A stretch of DNA of 64,000 nucleotides from Branchinecta lynchi (Eukaryota; Arthropoda; Branchiopoda; Anostraca; Branchinectidae). Under the pieces are notes generated by a model. That model made no database searches. It was given only the letters and a program-made list of their open reading frames with translations, and was not told the DNA's origin. The first letter of the stretch is position 1. Each line of letters opens with the position of its first letter. The DNA lies in the NCBI GenBank assembly GCA_023053575.1, contig JAKZAP010000001.1, positions 25,190,533-25,254,532 of the forward strand, given 5' to 3'. A program made the position numbers and the translations under genes. Positions 10,643-39,500 of this stretch are shown here, piece by piece.

Positions 10643-11664
10643 GTGAGTTGAGCTGTCTTTTTACATTTTGTTAGTTTTGAAATTGCAAGTAACAAGGCTA
10701 GACACTTTTTGGGGCTTGGCCTTGGGCCTTATTGGCAGCTTGTAAGTAACTAGAACTAGCCTACTGTAGGCAGGGTTAGCCAAGTCAACCACAAACTCAT
10801 GATTTTTGGATACCCTATGCTGCCCTATGCTGACACTACGGCCCTACAGTGGCCCTATGCCAAGCGCTGTATCCAGGCAATATCAGGACCAAAATAAAGG
10901 CTATACAGAATAAATATTTTGGCTGACTAATGCATTCAGCATCACCAAATATATATAATCCATTGGGCATTCAGTGTTCAGTGAGTCAATGAGATTCTCT
11001 CACTTAGCCTACTATTTTTAGGCACAGTTGTGTATGATTTGTGTTGGAGGGGTAGCTGACCTCGTTTTTACACTACCTCGAATGTTGCCGAGAAACGAGA
11101 AAATGTTAAAATGAAATGTACATTCTCTCCTGACAGTCAGGAGGCAAAATACGACTTTTTCCAACAATCATGTGTCCAAAATATTAAATTCTGGGCCTTG
11201 TCTTTGTTTTGAAGCTGCTTTGAAAAATGGACTTTTTGTCTATTGACTTTGGAAACTCTACTTTTTCATCTGGCGAGGAATTCAAGCTAAGGTATAGAAT
11301 GAGACGGTCTTGTTTGAAAAGAGACTAGAAATATTGAAGCAATATTTATTAATCCAATATGTAAACCATTCAGTTAGCTTCAATCTGGTATGTTTGTCAT
11401 ATTTGTTGGTTGATTTTGAAGCCAGATCAATTCTGAAGGAAAGACTTCTCTGCTGAAATCTTGTCGGAGGTTGGATACCCCTCCTGTAGTTGTCGGATAT
11501 CGTTTAAAGAAGATATCATGTCTTTTATATACAAAGAGGAAGGGTGGACTATGTTTGAATATATCAAGTCTGGAGGCTACTGGATATCACTACTACTGTC
11601 CCAGCCTGAAAAACAGTTAAATGAAATTTTTCTGTACATCACTACATGCAGCTTCACAGATAAG

Positions 11665-12136
11665 GTTGTGTAAGTAAGTAAGTATTCATTGTGAGTAAAC
11701 CAAACAAGGTATTTCACTCTGTATACTAAACTAAAACTACTTGACATCAAAAAGAAAACACTAATTCAATCGTAAAGTCTCAAATGAAGAAAAATGAGTA
11801 CACAACCAATGATGACCAAGTACGAAATTTCTAATCTCCTAGTTCTTTTCGAAAAAACAGTAACAAGATTTCTAGCATAGCCTACTTATTACTCACTACT
11901 AAATTCAAACTAAAAGGAAAGCAAAGATCTAGTTCAGATAAACACAAAATCAAAAACATTCTCTGGGTATAGCATAAAGGACATTCAAATAGAAGATGGC
12001 TGCAAGTTTCAGGAATTTGGCAACAATAGCACAAGCTAGAACGAACTTTACCAATTCTATGCACACAGGCTTCAAATTTGTAATCGAAATGTTTATCAAA
12101 CATGTTTTTTGTTGTTAAATACTCAATAATGTTCAA
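11665..12136 (-). mobile_element. Non-LTR retrotransposon C-terminal remnant with zinc-binding motif
   Basis: On the minus strand from 12136 the frame encodes CYCCQIPETCSHLLFECPLC, the Cys/His pattern (C-x2-C-x7-H-x4-C) found near the C-terminus of many LINE ORF2 proteins. The 3' end on minus reaches a TTAC-repeat tail at 11668-11680, read as TAAGTAAGTAAGT on +. No RT core is left, so the copy is heavily 5'-truncated. Confidence 0.6.
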
Positions 12137-12430
12137 GAATCATAAATAAGGTTTAAGTTTCTCTCTAGGCTTTGTGAATGAGTGACTTTCTTTTAATAAG
12201 GATCAGTGAATTAGGTTTAGTTCCACATTGTTAGCTTAGGTTGTATATTATCAGATGACTGTGTCTTTATACTAAAGGCGGTTGGATAAAGGCGGATGTT
12301 TTGTATATTTCAACTTTCTTTAAATTCAGATTCAGATATTTCCATTATGTTGTATCTACTTAGATCCAGCGTTTTGCTGTTCTGCTTCAACTTGTTTATC
12401 CTTCATGTCGCTAATGTTTCAGCAGTAAAC

Positions 12431-28208
<15,778 letters not shown>

Positions 28209-28478
28209 CATTCAAGCCTCTAATCTTGCCAATACATCTCTTCGGTTCCATAGAAACTAATCCAATTAGAATGGAGTGACCTACTGACCGAGGAAAGTGA
28301 TATTAGTTAGCTGTCCCCAAGCCATGTTTCTCGCTGCTCTGATCATGTGATTAGTATGGAAATAGGCCATATTGTTTTAGGAGGAAAAAAAAATTTCAGG
28401 ATATTTTCCTGTCAGATTGTGTTATCAGCGAAGTACAAAAATATTATGTTGTTATCTCATCGCTGTTTTATCTTCGGA

Positions 28479-28484
28479 AATAAA
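28479..28484 (+). promoter_or_regulatory. Candidate ALT polyadenylation signal
   Basis: AATAAA, 270 bases after the ALT stop codon, is the first canonical signal downstream on the coding strand. Transcript ends were not available to confirm it. Confidence 0.45.
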
Positions 28485-30268
28485 AGTAATTATATTGCAG
28501 TTCGCATGGTTGATGGCACCAAGGGCCCAAGATTTTGTTTCGGTCAACGCTCCGATTACGAAGACACGTCACTCCGTGAGCTCGAGTATCGCAACCTTTT
28601 TTAATCCGAGTCGGGTTCAGTTTTTGCACGTTACGCTCCTGCAGAACTGGCAGCGTGCCTCACTTATAGATACACTGTTGCTGGCTCTACTGCATTCTCA
28701 AAGGGGGAAAAAATTTCAGCCGATCATCGAAAAACCATGGATTTTGGCTACGCGACAGTAACAGAAAGAGATTGCACGCAACGGAACGTGACATAACAAA
28801 TGGGCTCTTCTGGAAGCTGAGACCTCACTTGGCCTACTGCTAGTAAGCCTTTCTGACCTATAATGTTCTTTCGATTGGCAAAGGAAGCCTGGATGGATAT
28901 TAAATCAAGGCGATGACCACACTTATGGTGGTATTCTCATCGATTGTCTGTTCGTCATCAGTTGTAGTTTGGGGTACTGAGTGACCTATTGGTTCCTGAA
29001 TCTCGGCCAGTTCTTAGCCTACCACACAATAGTATAGTCCTGCTGCTGATCTCTTAGAGCTTGTGAATACAAAATACTGGTTGAAATTGACATTTATTAA
29101 TAATAGATTTATGGCCCATCATAATGCACAAACGTACAAAAAGACGGAGTAATTAAATGAGGAAGAAGAAAAAATCAAGAAAGAAAGAAATGAAAGAAAA
29201 GAACATTACTGTCAACAGAAATTATGGAAAGAACACACGAAACTTAAAAAGAATTATTGAGATCAGAAATACAGGATGCATAACTTGCAGCTCGCTCCCT
29301 ATTGTTATGGAGACATCCCATTGCACTTTGCTCTGCAATAGTCCTCCTAGTTATTCCCTCCCTCTATCATTCCGCAGCCAAGAAGAGTTATCTTTCATTC
29401 TTGGTCCAAGCAGGACCTCTCTATGTTATAATTTATGGTAAGAGTTGTTTATATATTTAGTTAGGGACCCATTAGTGTTATATATTATGTGTCAAACTCT
29501 TGTTCACGTAATACGAGTAAATTAACTATAGACGTTATGGTCCATCTCGGCTAGTAGGCCTCGGGCTTGACTGGATATGTGAATTCGAGCTTCGCTAGGA
29601 TGTGTGAACCAGCTTGATTAGGGATTTCTGAATTGACTGCGGCTGAGCTATAGAATTCCCTGAGACTTTCCCTTCTCTCTTTTGTCCGGTTTCCTGACTG
29701 GTCCTGGGTCTAGTGGGCACCTACGGTATCAGAATGTCTTTAGCCCACACCCCAGGAGCCTTATCTTCATTAAACCTCGCCTCCACTCGTCCATCCTCTC
29801 AACAATGGTGTAAGAACAGGGATTTGGAAACTTCCCTCACGTTCAGCACCTTAACACTATGTGAACTGCAATACGACCGTCACCATTCGACTTGGCGCGA
29901 TGATTTTTCCTACGCGATTCTTGTCACATCTTGTCTTTAGCGGGACAGCCGGAGTTCTGCTGGTGAAAAGACGGAAATACCAGGCTATCTTCAGGGGCTT
30001 TGGTATTCTCTGTTCGGTGACTTTTGAGGGCCACCGTCAGTCCGTCACACCAATTCACTGTTCTTTGAGTTTTCTTAAGTAAATCCGTTCTATAGACATG
30101 CAAATAGCCGAAAGTCCAACAACATGGATTTTCGATGGGCGAAACGCACTTTGGTCGATACCCAAGATCCGCCAACGCCTTGCAAATTAACTCACCGAGT
30201 CCACGGCAACTTCAACTGAGGACACAGGTCAAATAGTAGCCTAACCTGCACTCACTGTAACTACATAA
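28485..30268. other. Gap between the convergent ALT and GPAA1 genes
   Basis: No exon, repeat family member or RNA gene is recognised apart from an AGATTTATGGCCCAT motif near 29105, also seen at 41190, that looks like a minus-strand LINE tail. The 3' UTRs of both genes should lie here. On the minus strand the nearest canonical AATAAA is at 29093-29098, about 1.2 kb after the GPAA1 stop codon. Confidence 0.4.
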
Positions 30269-30530
30269 TCACTTTCCAGTAACAATCCAATGGATCATCC
30301 AGATCGGAGTGTACACTGCTACTGTCACTGTAAACAACCAGTTGCCGTAAATGTAGCTATCCACAACTGAATACATCAGAGATCGCTTCGCGGCAGCTAA
30401 GCTTTTGACGAAAATGGTCATCACAGTTTCCTCGGGGAATGTCCGGTAAGTATCAAACAGCAAAGCCAGTTGCATGATGACTAGAGGGTGTGCGGCTAAA
30501 ACGGCGAGCCTTCGCATGAAAGCGCCGGTT
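30269..30530 (-). CDS. GPAA1: GPAA1 exon 11 with stop (residues 532-618)
   Basis: Acceptor TTTCTTTCAG; the stop TGA is the complement of 30269-30271. It ends [20 protein letters not shown], then MIHWIVTGK, matching the aromatic-rich last helix of GPAA1. Confidence 0.93.
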
Positions 30531-33500
30531 CTGAAAGAAATACCGATTCTTATTGATATAAATTCACTAACATACTGCACGTTAAAAGGCATTCGCCTAC
30601 ATATATCGTGAAGAGACTGAGATTGGCCCTGGGTATCAATAAAATACTATTCTATTCTGCTGAGCAGATATAAAATAAAATATTAATCGATTCGATTAAC
30701 CGCAACTTCGGTAAGGCTCAGTAAATAGTCATGTTGGCGAAGCTCCACTTACGTAAACACCCTTTGTGGAACTGTGATTTTGCAAGCTTCACCGCTGCCT
30801 CCTATGATGATGGTTCATGCTGACTCTATGATATCACTCACTTTAAAGTTGCCGTAACTTCCGTTGGTTAATTTCAATTATCTAAAGTTATCCTTCCGGA
30901 ATTCGTTACACCCTCTATTGGCTCTAACACGCGAAGCAAGAAAGACCCGAAACCCAAGCTTCTTCCCCCGCCAACGAAATTTTCAGAGAGATATCTAAAA
31001 TCGTTCGTTCCGTATTTCACTGAATATTTTAACTGTACTTGAGTTTATGTTCTTTTTGTGCTTACTGTTTGTTAGTTTGCGTTTTATTTGTATTGTACGT
31101 GAGTGTTTGTTTTTGGGATCCCAAAACGTAAGTGGCGGGATACCTATGACGTCGCAAAAGTTGTCCGTCTGTGCGCGCTATAACTCTCGAAGGGAATGAG
31201 ATATTTTGATGAAACTTGGTGTGAGGATTGTTTGGGTCAAGAGTAAGGTCGAGTTCGTAGATGGGCTCTGTAGCCCTACATTTAGGGTTGGGGGAGGGGG
31301 TTTAAATTAAGGATCAAAGGAAATATTTTTAAACAGATAATGTGATAGTCGATTATGGGGTAAGAAGACATGCTGAACAGGATGGTCAAAATCATTTTGT
31401 CACCGGACAAGTGATTCGCCCTGAATCCGGCTAAAACCGAAAAGTGTGTTAAAAGTAAAAGTTTTATTTGAAGTTGATTAGATGTCCGATAAAGGGTAAG
31501 AAGACATGCTGAACAATGGTGAACACTGTTTTTTCGCCGGACAAGTAGTTAGCCCGGAATCCAGCCAAAACCGGAAAGTTTGTTAAAAGTAATAGTTTTA
31601 TTTGCAGTTGATTAGATGTTCAATTTAGGGGTAAGAAGACATGCTGAACACTTAGGTGAAATTAATTTTCTATTCTTACAAGTAGTTTGCCCGGAATCCG
31701 GCCAAAACCGGAAAACTGTTAAAAGTTAAAGTTTTATTTGTAGTTGGTTAGATCTCCGATTGAGGGGTAAGAAGAGATGCTGAATCCGTGTATGACAATC
31801 ATTTTTTACCCAGACATATAGTTCGACCGGAATTCGGCTGGAGCTGGAAAATTTGTTATAGGTTAAATTTGTATTTGAAGTTGATTAGATGTTCAATATT
31901 GGGGAAAGAAGATACGCTGAGTTCGTTTTTGGGCTTTCTTTTTTCGCCGGACAAGTAGTTCCGGAATTCGGCTGAAACCGGGAAATTGGCAGAAGTGGCA
32001 GGAAGTTTTCGTCAAAACAGATATGACTTAAGGGGTAAACACACATGCTGAATCCATATCTTAACTTGTTTTTCTCAGATTATTAGCTATTTGGCCTTAA
32101 TCTGTTTCTGAATTTTAATAGTAAGAATGTTCAAGGAGTCTGGCGAAGACTGGATCTGGCGAAGACAAGACCCAACGGTCTGGATGAAATATTGAATTTT
32201 TGGCATCCCATCAAAACCTTTGGTCTTGTTCCAATTTCCACCCGTGTTAGCCTAGTGCTATTAGGGTTAAAATAAAATTGATTGATTGATTGATTACGGA
32301 ACCAGTGACAATTCACGATCGTTTCCATTCAACATCTCGAATAACCGGAACCAAGAACTAACTAGATAAGAATGATCAAGTACGGACCGAAGGTCTGTCG
32401 CGCTGTCCCGCTGGCGGGCTAGCACCAGCTTTGCGCAAGCACTTTACAATCGCTACAACGCTCTTTGGTAAAACCCGAATAAGTATTTGCTCACTCAGTC
32501 CGATTTTACCACCCGTATGCGAAATTGCGTTTATTCGGACGCTGTATTCCTAAAAATGCATTATGCGCATTACTTATGAATCAGAGCTAATATCCGCTTC
32601 AACCAACCTTCCTTCACGTACTTATGGGGAAAAAGACGACAAGGACCCCCCCCCCCCCCCACACACACACATTTGAACTTCAGTTCTGGCCTGGAAAGTT
32701 AAAAAATAGCGTAAAAAAATAAAACTTTGAAACAGCCAACCGTAAGGAACTTTCTGAATTTGTTTAGTGAATGCTAATGTTTGTAGCCTGGTATATCTTG
32801 TTCACTTAGTTTTTCTTTTTTACTCCCCTAATTTCTTGCTCTTACCGGGTTAAAACAAGAACGAAAACTTACTTTGATGCTGCTTTCCCCGACAAAAGAT
32901 ACAGTGGAGTCGTGATGACAGCAGCAAACGTTGCCAGTGATATATTCTGCATGGAGACTGCAAAGAGTAGGCTAGCCATCTCCACGTGTCCAATACAACG
33001 GATGAGCGCCGTGTTAAACCTAAAATTAATGCTCATAAGATGACGACCTCAGGAACCCATGACTCGAATCCACTGAGGAGGGTTTTCGGAAGCCGAAAAG
33101 CAAAGGCTGCCGAGATTTAAGCGCTGGTTTTGCAGTTCTGGAAAATGGTGGACCTTCGTCGGAAGCTGTTTCTGGGTTAGTCGGTCAAAACCAAGAAAAC
33201 AAACGTACGAGAAATATTTACATATAAGATTTATGAATGAATTTATTGCACGAAAAAACCCTTTCGTCATGGCCACAAATAAAGAAAAAACACAACAGAC
33301 TACAAAAATCGCTCTCTATGGGACAAACCAACGCGAAGGAATCTAGCCAACTTACGGATATCCCCCATATTTGTACTTCCAATTTTTGCTAGTAGTCACT
33401 CCTCCCTAGTAATTCCCAACCCAAATAATTCGACCCTTAAATAACTCAACCCTTCACATTCACACATAGAGTGGAACACATCCTCATCCATCTTTCCACA

Positions 33501-36500
33501 CATCGGGCAAAAGTAAGGGCCATTCTTTAACCTATTGTTTTCCTATAAACCTTCTTTTCTCCCCAATAGCTAATCCCCCCCCCCTTAAACTCACCATCCA
33601 CTTTAAATCTACTCCCGACAGCCCAGCTTTAAAATAAATTTCCTCCCCCCCAAACATCTTTTGCCTTTGCACAGACCGACTCAGCCTTCCGACACTGCCA
33701 ATCTTGGATTTCCTGATCACGAAGGATTTGCTCCACCTTACGCGACACTTCACCATACTGTAAAGAAGTTCCAGCGCCACCATTCCATAATTCAGACATG
33801 CCGCATCTGTTAAGAATGTTCTTAATTTGATGAGGCCAAGATTGCTGGTCTTCATCGCACAGCGCCTCCAGGTAGGCTGCTTTAAGCAACCTCACTCGCG
33901 GTAATGAAATAATTTTCTCCCAGAAACTTACCATAGTAACCAATCTATTAGACCTAAGCGAAAACAAACCTAGATCACCTTTCAATACAATACTACTAAG
34001 AGACTCACTAACCCCTAATATCCTCTTAAAATATCTAAGCTGGACTACCTCGAACTTTGGTACATCCACATAACCCCAAACTTCCACAGCACAATGCATA
34101 CTTGGCACTATTTTGTGTCCTAAATAAACGCTTCTGGAACTTAATATTCTTAATATCCCGTACGTGGCTTCTAAATACCATATTTGACAATCTTGCTCCC
34201 CTCAACCCACACTGATCCACATGCTTTCCAAACTTACCCTTCAACGTAAACTTAACCCCCAAATACACAAACTCTTCTTTCACTGATAGCTTCTAGCCCT
34301 CGAAATAGATAGCTAGATAGCTGATAGTTCCTATACCCTGTCATACATACCTAGTTTTCCTCCCTTTCGGCAAACCATCGCAACTGTTTTATTCATGTTC
34401 ATGACCAACCGCTTAGATTTAAGATACTCCTCCCCCAAATTTAGTAACACCTGCAGGTTATCTCTACTATCCGCCACCAAAACCACATCATCCGCGAATA
34501 ATAGCATGCAAAGCCTGACTAAATCAACTGATACAAACGGAGCAGCCCTGGCCCTTAAAAAACTCTCCATATCGCTAATAAATAGGGAAAAAAGCTTTGG
34601 AGATAAAGTACACCCTTGCTTCACACCTAGTTGAGAAGAAAAACTCCTTGAAATCTTGCCAGCAAAGTTATGTTAATATATATCATTTTCATTATTACGA
34701 CGAACGGTTAGCAGACAGTCTCTTCATTCTCATCGGAGCCAGGGGTGGCCCGAAGGGGGGGTGAGTCACCCCCCCCTGCCTTCTGTTAAGTCGTATCAGT
34801 CGTTTATTTTGGCCTTTTGCTAAGTCGTATCAGTCGTTTATTAAAATTAGTTTTTATTAGCTTCAGTCGTAAGCCAGTCACCGAAGAAGTCCTTTAAACC
34901 AGGTGTTGTAACCCCGATAGGTCGGAGGCATGATTCATGGGGGCAGCAATGCGGCTACCTGTTCTACTCCCGTGGGATTTGGATCTGCCTAACTTCGCTC
35001 TTTCACATTTTAGCCTGTCAAAATCACAATAGGTTAGTTGTTAAAGTGAAGTCTGACTGGTAACATTGATCTACCTTATAGACTAAAAGCGAGAGACAAG
35101 GTTATGTGCATTGATTTTTGGTCATCTTTGGCTATAAGTGAAAAAAAGAAGGAATAGAATTTTTAAACAGAATGGAAAAGCGAAATCAAATGACAGGAGA
35201 CACGCGAAAGAAGTGTACCCAGAACAAATCGAAAAATGCCGATTACAAAGAGAGGTTGAGGTAGGAACAAAGCTTGAAAGGACATGAGGGGTTCTGCAGA
35301 TGCTGGAATAGCTCATTCTAGTCGAGAGGTAAATTTTTGGCCTCTATGCTAGCAGAGGCGTTACTATAAAACTGTTTGGGGGCGGGGGGGGGGGGGAGAG
35401 GAGCAAAAATATTCCTTCAGCCAAAGCTGACTGCGATTCGTATGTATCACTGCTGACTGCGAGTCATAGCACTATCAAATATGGGAGTAGCAAGGTATTT
35501 ACCGACTGGCTGGTAATTTTAACCGTATTTTTTTGCGAAAAAACGACTGTTTTGGCGAAAAATAGACTGATTCAAAGAAAACCGACCGTTTTTAAGAAAA
35601 ATCGACTGTTTCCCCAAAAAATCGATTCTTTTTACGGAAAATCGCGACAAATCTATTTTTACCGGCTAGCCCACAACATCGGCGGAGGGGGGGGGGGGGT
35701 GCATCCATCCCCCCCCCATACGTGACACCCCTGTATGCTAGTGTTAAAGCACTTCTGAAAAGACTTCGTAAAATTCAGGACACTCGTACAACTCGGAAAT
35801 GATCTCTTTTATGTTTAAGTTATTCTAAAAGCGAACTTCTCGTCTTTGAATCAAATTCTGCAAACCAGTTTTAAGTTGCAATTCTTCAGATGTAGCTCAC
35901 TGTAGATTTACCTGCTTTAGTTTTCGACATAAAAGTACAGTGTGTCGAGTGACAAATAAAACGGTACACGGTACTTTCATTATGAAACAATGAATCGTAC
36001 ATCATGTATCATGTACATCAAATCACCCGGGGAAAAACGCAACTCAAGTCTCGTCGGAGAACCGGCGTCTTTTTATGGCACTTGCCCTTCGGCCAAGTGC
36101 CATATAGCGATCGCAATTTCTGTCCGTCCGTCGGTCTGTCGGTCTGTCCAGGTTTTGCTAGTTCGGGCACTTCCACATAAGCTAGGACGATATAATTTGG
36201 CAGGCATATCAGGGACCCCAAATGATTAAGTTGGAAATAGTCACTTCCCCCATCCGAGCACCGTGGGGGGAGTGGAGGGAGGGGGAATCCGGAATCTTGA
36301 GGTATTTATAACTTTTGAACGGGTGATCGGATTTCGATGGAACTTGATATTTGGAAAGACCTCATGCCTCAGACGACCCACTTAAAATCCGGACCGGATC
36401 CGGTGACTTTTGGGGGGAGCTGATGAGCTCGTAGCTCTTGTTCTATATCTGTAAACTCCTATCAGGCCAAGACCAAAAGTTCGTTACGTCCGTAAATCCG

Positions 36501-39500
36501 GATTTTTTTTTGTTAATGCACTGGCAAACCAGTTTTCCTCGTTTCGTTTCCGAGGGAAGTGTGTCCTGAACGTGAAAATTACTTTTTTTGCTATCAGTCG
36601 GAGCAAATCTACTTTCTTTTCTATGGGCTTTATTTTGTCACTTTTTCGATGGACGTGTCGTGATTTCATAGCTATTCTTAACTTTTCATTGGGATCGCAA
36701 AATGACGCTCTGCTCCTCGGCTTACGTCCATAAATCAGGACTTTTTTCTTTGAATGCACTTGCAAACTTCCTCGTTTTGTTTCTGAATAAGCCTGTCTTT
36801 TACGTGAAAATTACTTTTTTTGCTTTTCTTCGGAACAAATCTACTTTGTTTTCTGTGGCCGCTATTTTGTCACTTTTTTCGACGGTCAGATTTGTTATTG
36901 CAAAGCTATTTTTTTCTAATTCAATGGGATCGCAAAAAGATGGTCTGCTCCTCGGCGTTTCACAAAATTTCGCCTATGGCACATTTCATAGTATTCCCTA
37001 TTTAGAGGAACGGTGTGTCATTTACTTGGCGATTACTGATTAGGCTTGGAACTTTTTAGATTTGAAACACATTAAGAATCTTTCTAGACAAAGGCAGATT
37101 AAACAAAATTCGCCTGCGGCGCTTGCTTTAATTTTGTCCAGGGTACAGGCGTTGAAAGCTTTCCTCTTATGCGAAAGTTGAAATGTAAAACTGAGGCTAT
37201 GAAGGTATGTATACACAAATTTTGATTACAAGGATAATTTCAGCTGATGCATTGCAGCTAGTTTTACACCGGGGCTCTATTATTTGTTGGTGGGGAATGT
37301 GCGCCATTGCCGCATAGTCGCAACAGTTCATTTTTGTTGGTACCCCCCCCCCCCCCCCTGGCCTGAGTGCTTCGGGCCACCCCTGATCGGAGCTTGGGCA
37401 CTAAGATCTGAGAGCGTGAGAGACATCTTAACGGAAACTCCCAACAAGATACTTGATACTTGAGAACTGTTTCTTTTTCCTAAAAAGCAAGACATTTTTT
37501 CAGGTGACAGAGGGTCATTAATAAAAGTCATGGCTATCACGCCTTTTTGACCTACCTGGTGTTAATGAATAGCAGCAGCGTTGCCAAGACGACTGAGACC
37601 CCGGCGTAGCCGAAATAAATCGTCTCGTCCGTCTCCAGGCCATAGTACTTTACTCCAAAGTTGGCAGCATATGACGGCGCAAACAGTAATGCAAATCCGA
37701 ATGCGTGGCAGCAAAGTATCGCTGCAAGGACTCCATCGTAGCTGAGAGACTGTAAAAGATATTGGTGACAAGTTTGGCATAGCAGATCTCTAATACACCT
37801 CAATTCAATCAACTTCATTCGAAGGGCCTGTCAATCCTCTTTCAAACCATTATAATCTTCCCAGAGACGAATACCAAAACAGGTCCACGGGATTAGCCGC
37901 GTAAAGTGTCTACTTCGTGGAGATTGTGCATCGTCAAACAACTCCGCGAGTTTACAATGCTATTACAGGGGAACGACTCGCCAGTTACCCGAAACACTTG
38001 ATGGCCTGACAAAGCAGGGTATCGAGAACTAATAAAAAAAAGGGTAGTTCATGTCTTCATACCTCTGCTTTGAAGCACTTACACTATTTTACGGCCAATT
38101 GTCTACGCCCCAAGACCAAAGAAATTCCCAAGACAACTTTTCACTCCTTTTCCGAATGCAGCACAAACATCTATCCCTCACCCTTCCCGCCACCCCCCAA
38201 AAAAAAGAAAAAGTCTCCTACTCTAGAACTCACGCTCAGTCTCTTCTTATTGGCTGCTTAAGAGGCGTGTTGACAAAAAGAACCTACTCTAACCGAACGG
38301 CAAAAGTCATTTCGAAAATTTATCTGAGAAGGGAACGGTTTCTAAGTAAGCTGAAGTGTGATTTACTCGTTTCTGGAGTTTGAACATTTCTGGCATATAT
38401 ACTCTTTATGCCAATTACTTGCGAGGAATCATCACCAGCCTAACTAGTTTTGATCTACTAAATCGTACCTCGGGTGGATTGCTGTCTGTTTTCTCTTTCG
38501 ACGCCTTTCCGATACCAAACCAGATGGAAACACCTTTGAGAAGAATCGGTGCAGCGATCAGCGCAAACGGTATCATGTAAACTCCTGAAAGACCACAGCT
38601 TATGTCCAGTAGCGAAATAAACAGAGCCTAATATGATAATGCTCAACGGAAAGTCAGCTGAGATTTGCGCCTGAAATACTTCGCCCCCTCATAATAAGGG
38701 TCCTAGTGACTAGAAGAACATTTTCTTGTACGTTCGTCCTTCCAGCTTCAGCAGATATGAGCTGACATGACAAATGCTAACAATGAAGTGAGGGAGGGAA
38801 GAATTCTAGTCCGCTTGGAGCGCTGAACTGGTTAACGCTAATTATTTTGGCCACGTACTAAGGTATAATTATGAATGGCAATTATTTCCTGATCTCAAGA
38901 GCTTACCAATGGAGACGTATCTGCTTGTTCCAGCTAGGAGGTAGAAGAAGAACGACTGATGGAAACGCTCTTGAAGGTTATTGAGACTGCGGAAAATGCC
39001 TTCAACGATCCTGGAAAATATATATTGCGGTCCGTAGATATCAGAGATGGGCAAGTCGGAACCAGGATTGGGATCTAAGAGTAGACCTTTTTGCCGGATT
39101 TGTATTCGGATTCGAAACCTTCTATATCTTGAACCCGCTCAAATTTCTAAGGTTCATCCTTCCAGCTTTAGTTTTCCCAACTTTTCATTTACTAATTGTG
39201 ATAAGGAAATCTAATCCCCACTTCTGTGGAGGCTCTTCAAAAGCGAGCTGGTTCACTGGCACGGTAGTTAACGATCTCAGTTGCCTTGGGCTTCGTGCTT
39301 TTTTATCGTCCTTTATTTTTAAACTATAACCCGTGTTTATCATTTGATCTTTTTAAAGGCCAGATCCGAATCCTCAGTATGAAATAGTAGATTCGGGTTC
39401 GTAGCTAGCCGTGGATTCGAATCCGATTCGTACATTTCTAGTAACAATGAACACGTCCGTTCTACGACGACGAAGGAGAATTTCCTCACAAGTAAAAATC

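Larger units (their letters stand above)
34740..37385. mobile_element. hAT-type element, 2.6 kb, perfect 8-bp duplication
   Basis: ATCGGAGC flanks the element at 34732-34739 and 37386-37393. The ends are inverted over 16 bases: CAGGGGTGGCCCGAAG and CTTCGGGCCACCCCTG. No transposase can be read. The interior holds a nested hAT element (35353-35733), a family B element (36070-36442) and a 240-bp direct repeat (36484-36955). It lies in GPAA1 intron 9. Confidence 0.85.

Noticed and set aside
12296..12430. In-frame hydrophobic extension before the ALT ATG (MLYLLRSSVLLFCFNLF)
   Set aside because: It looks like read-through of a pyrimidine-rich intron end that finishes in TTTCAG at 12422; a signal-anchor on ALT would be out of character for the family. 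It is not fully excluded.
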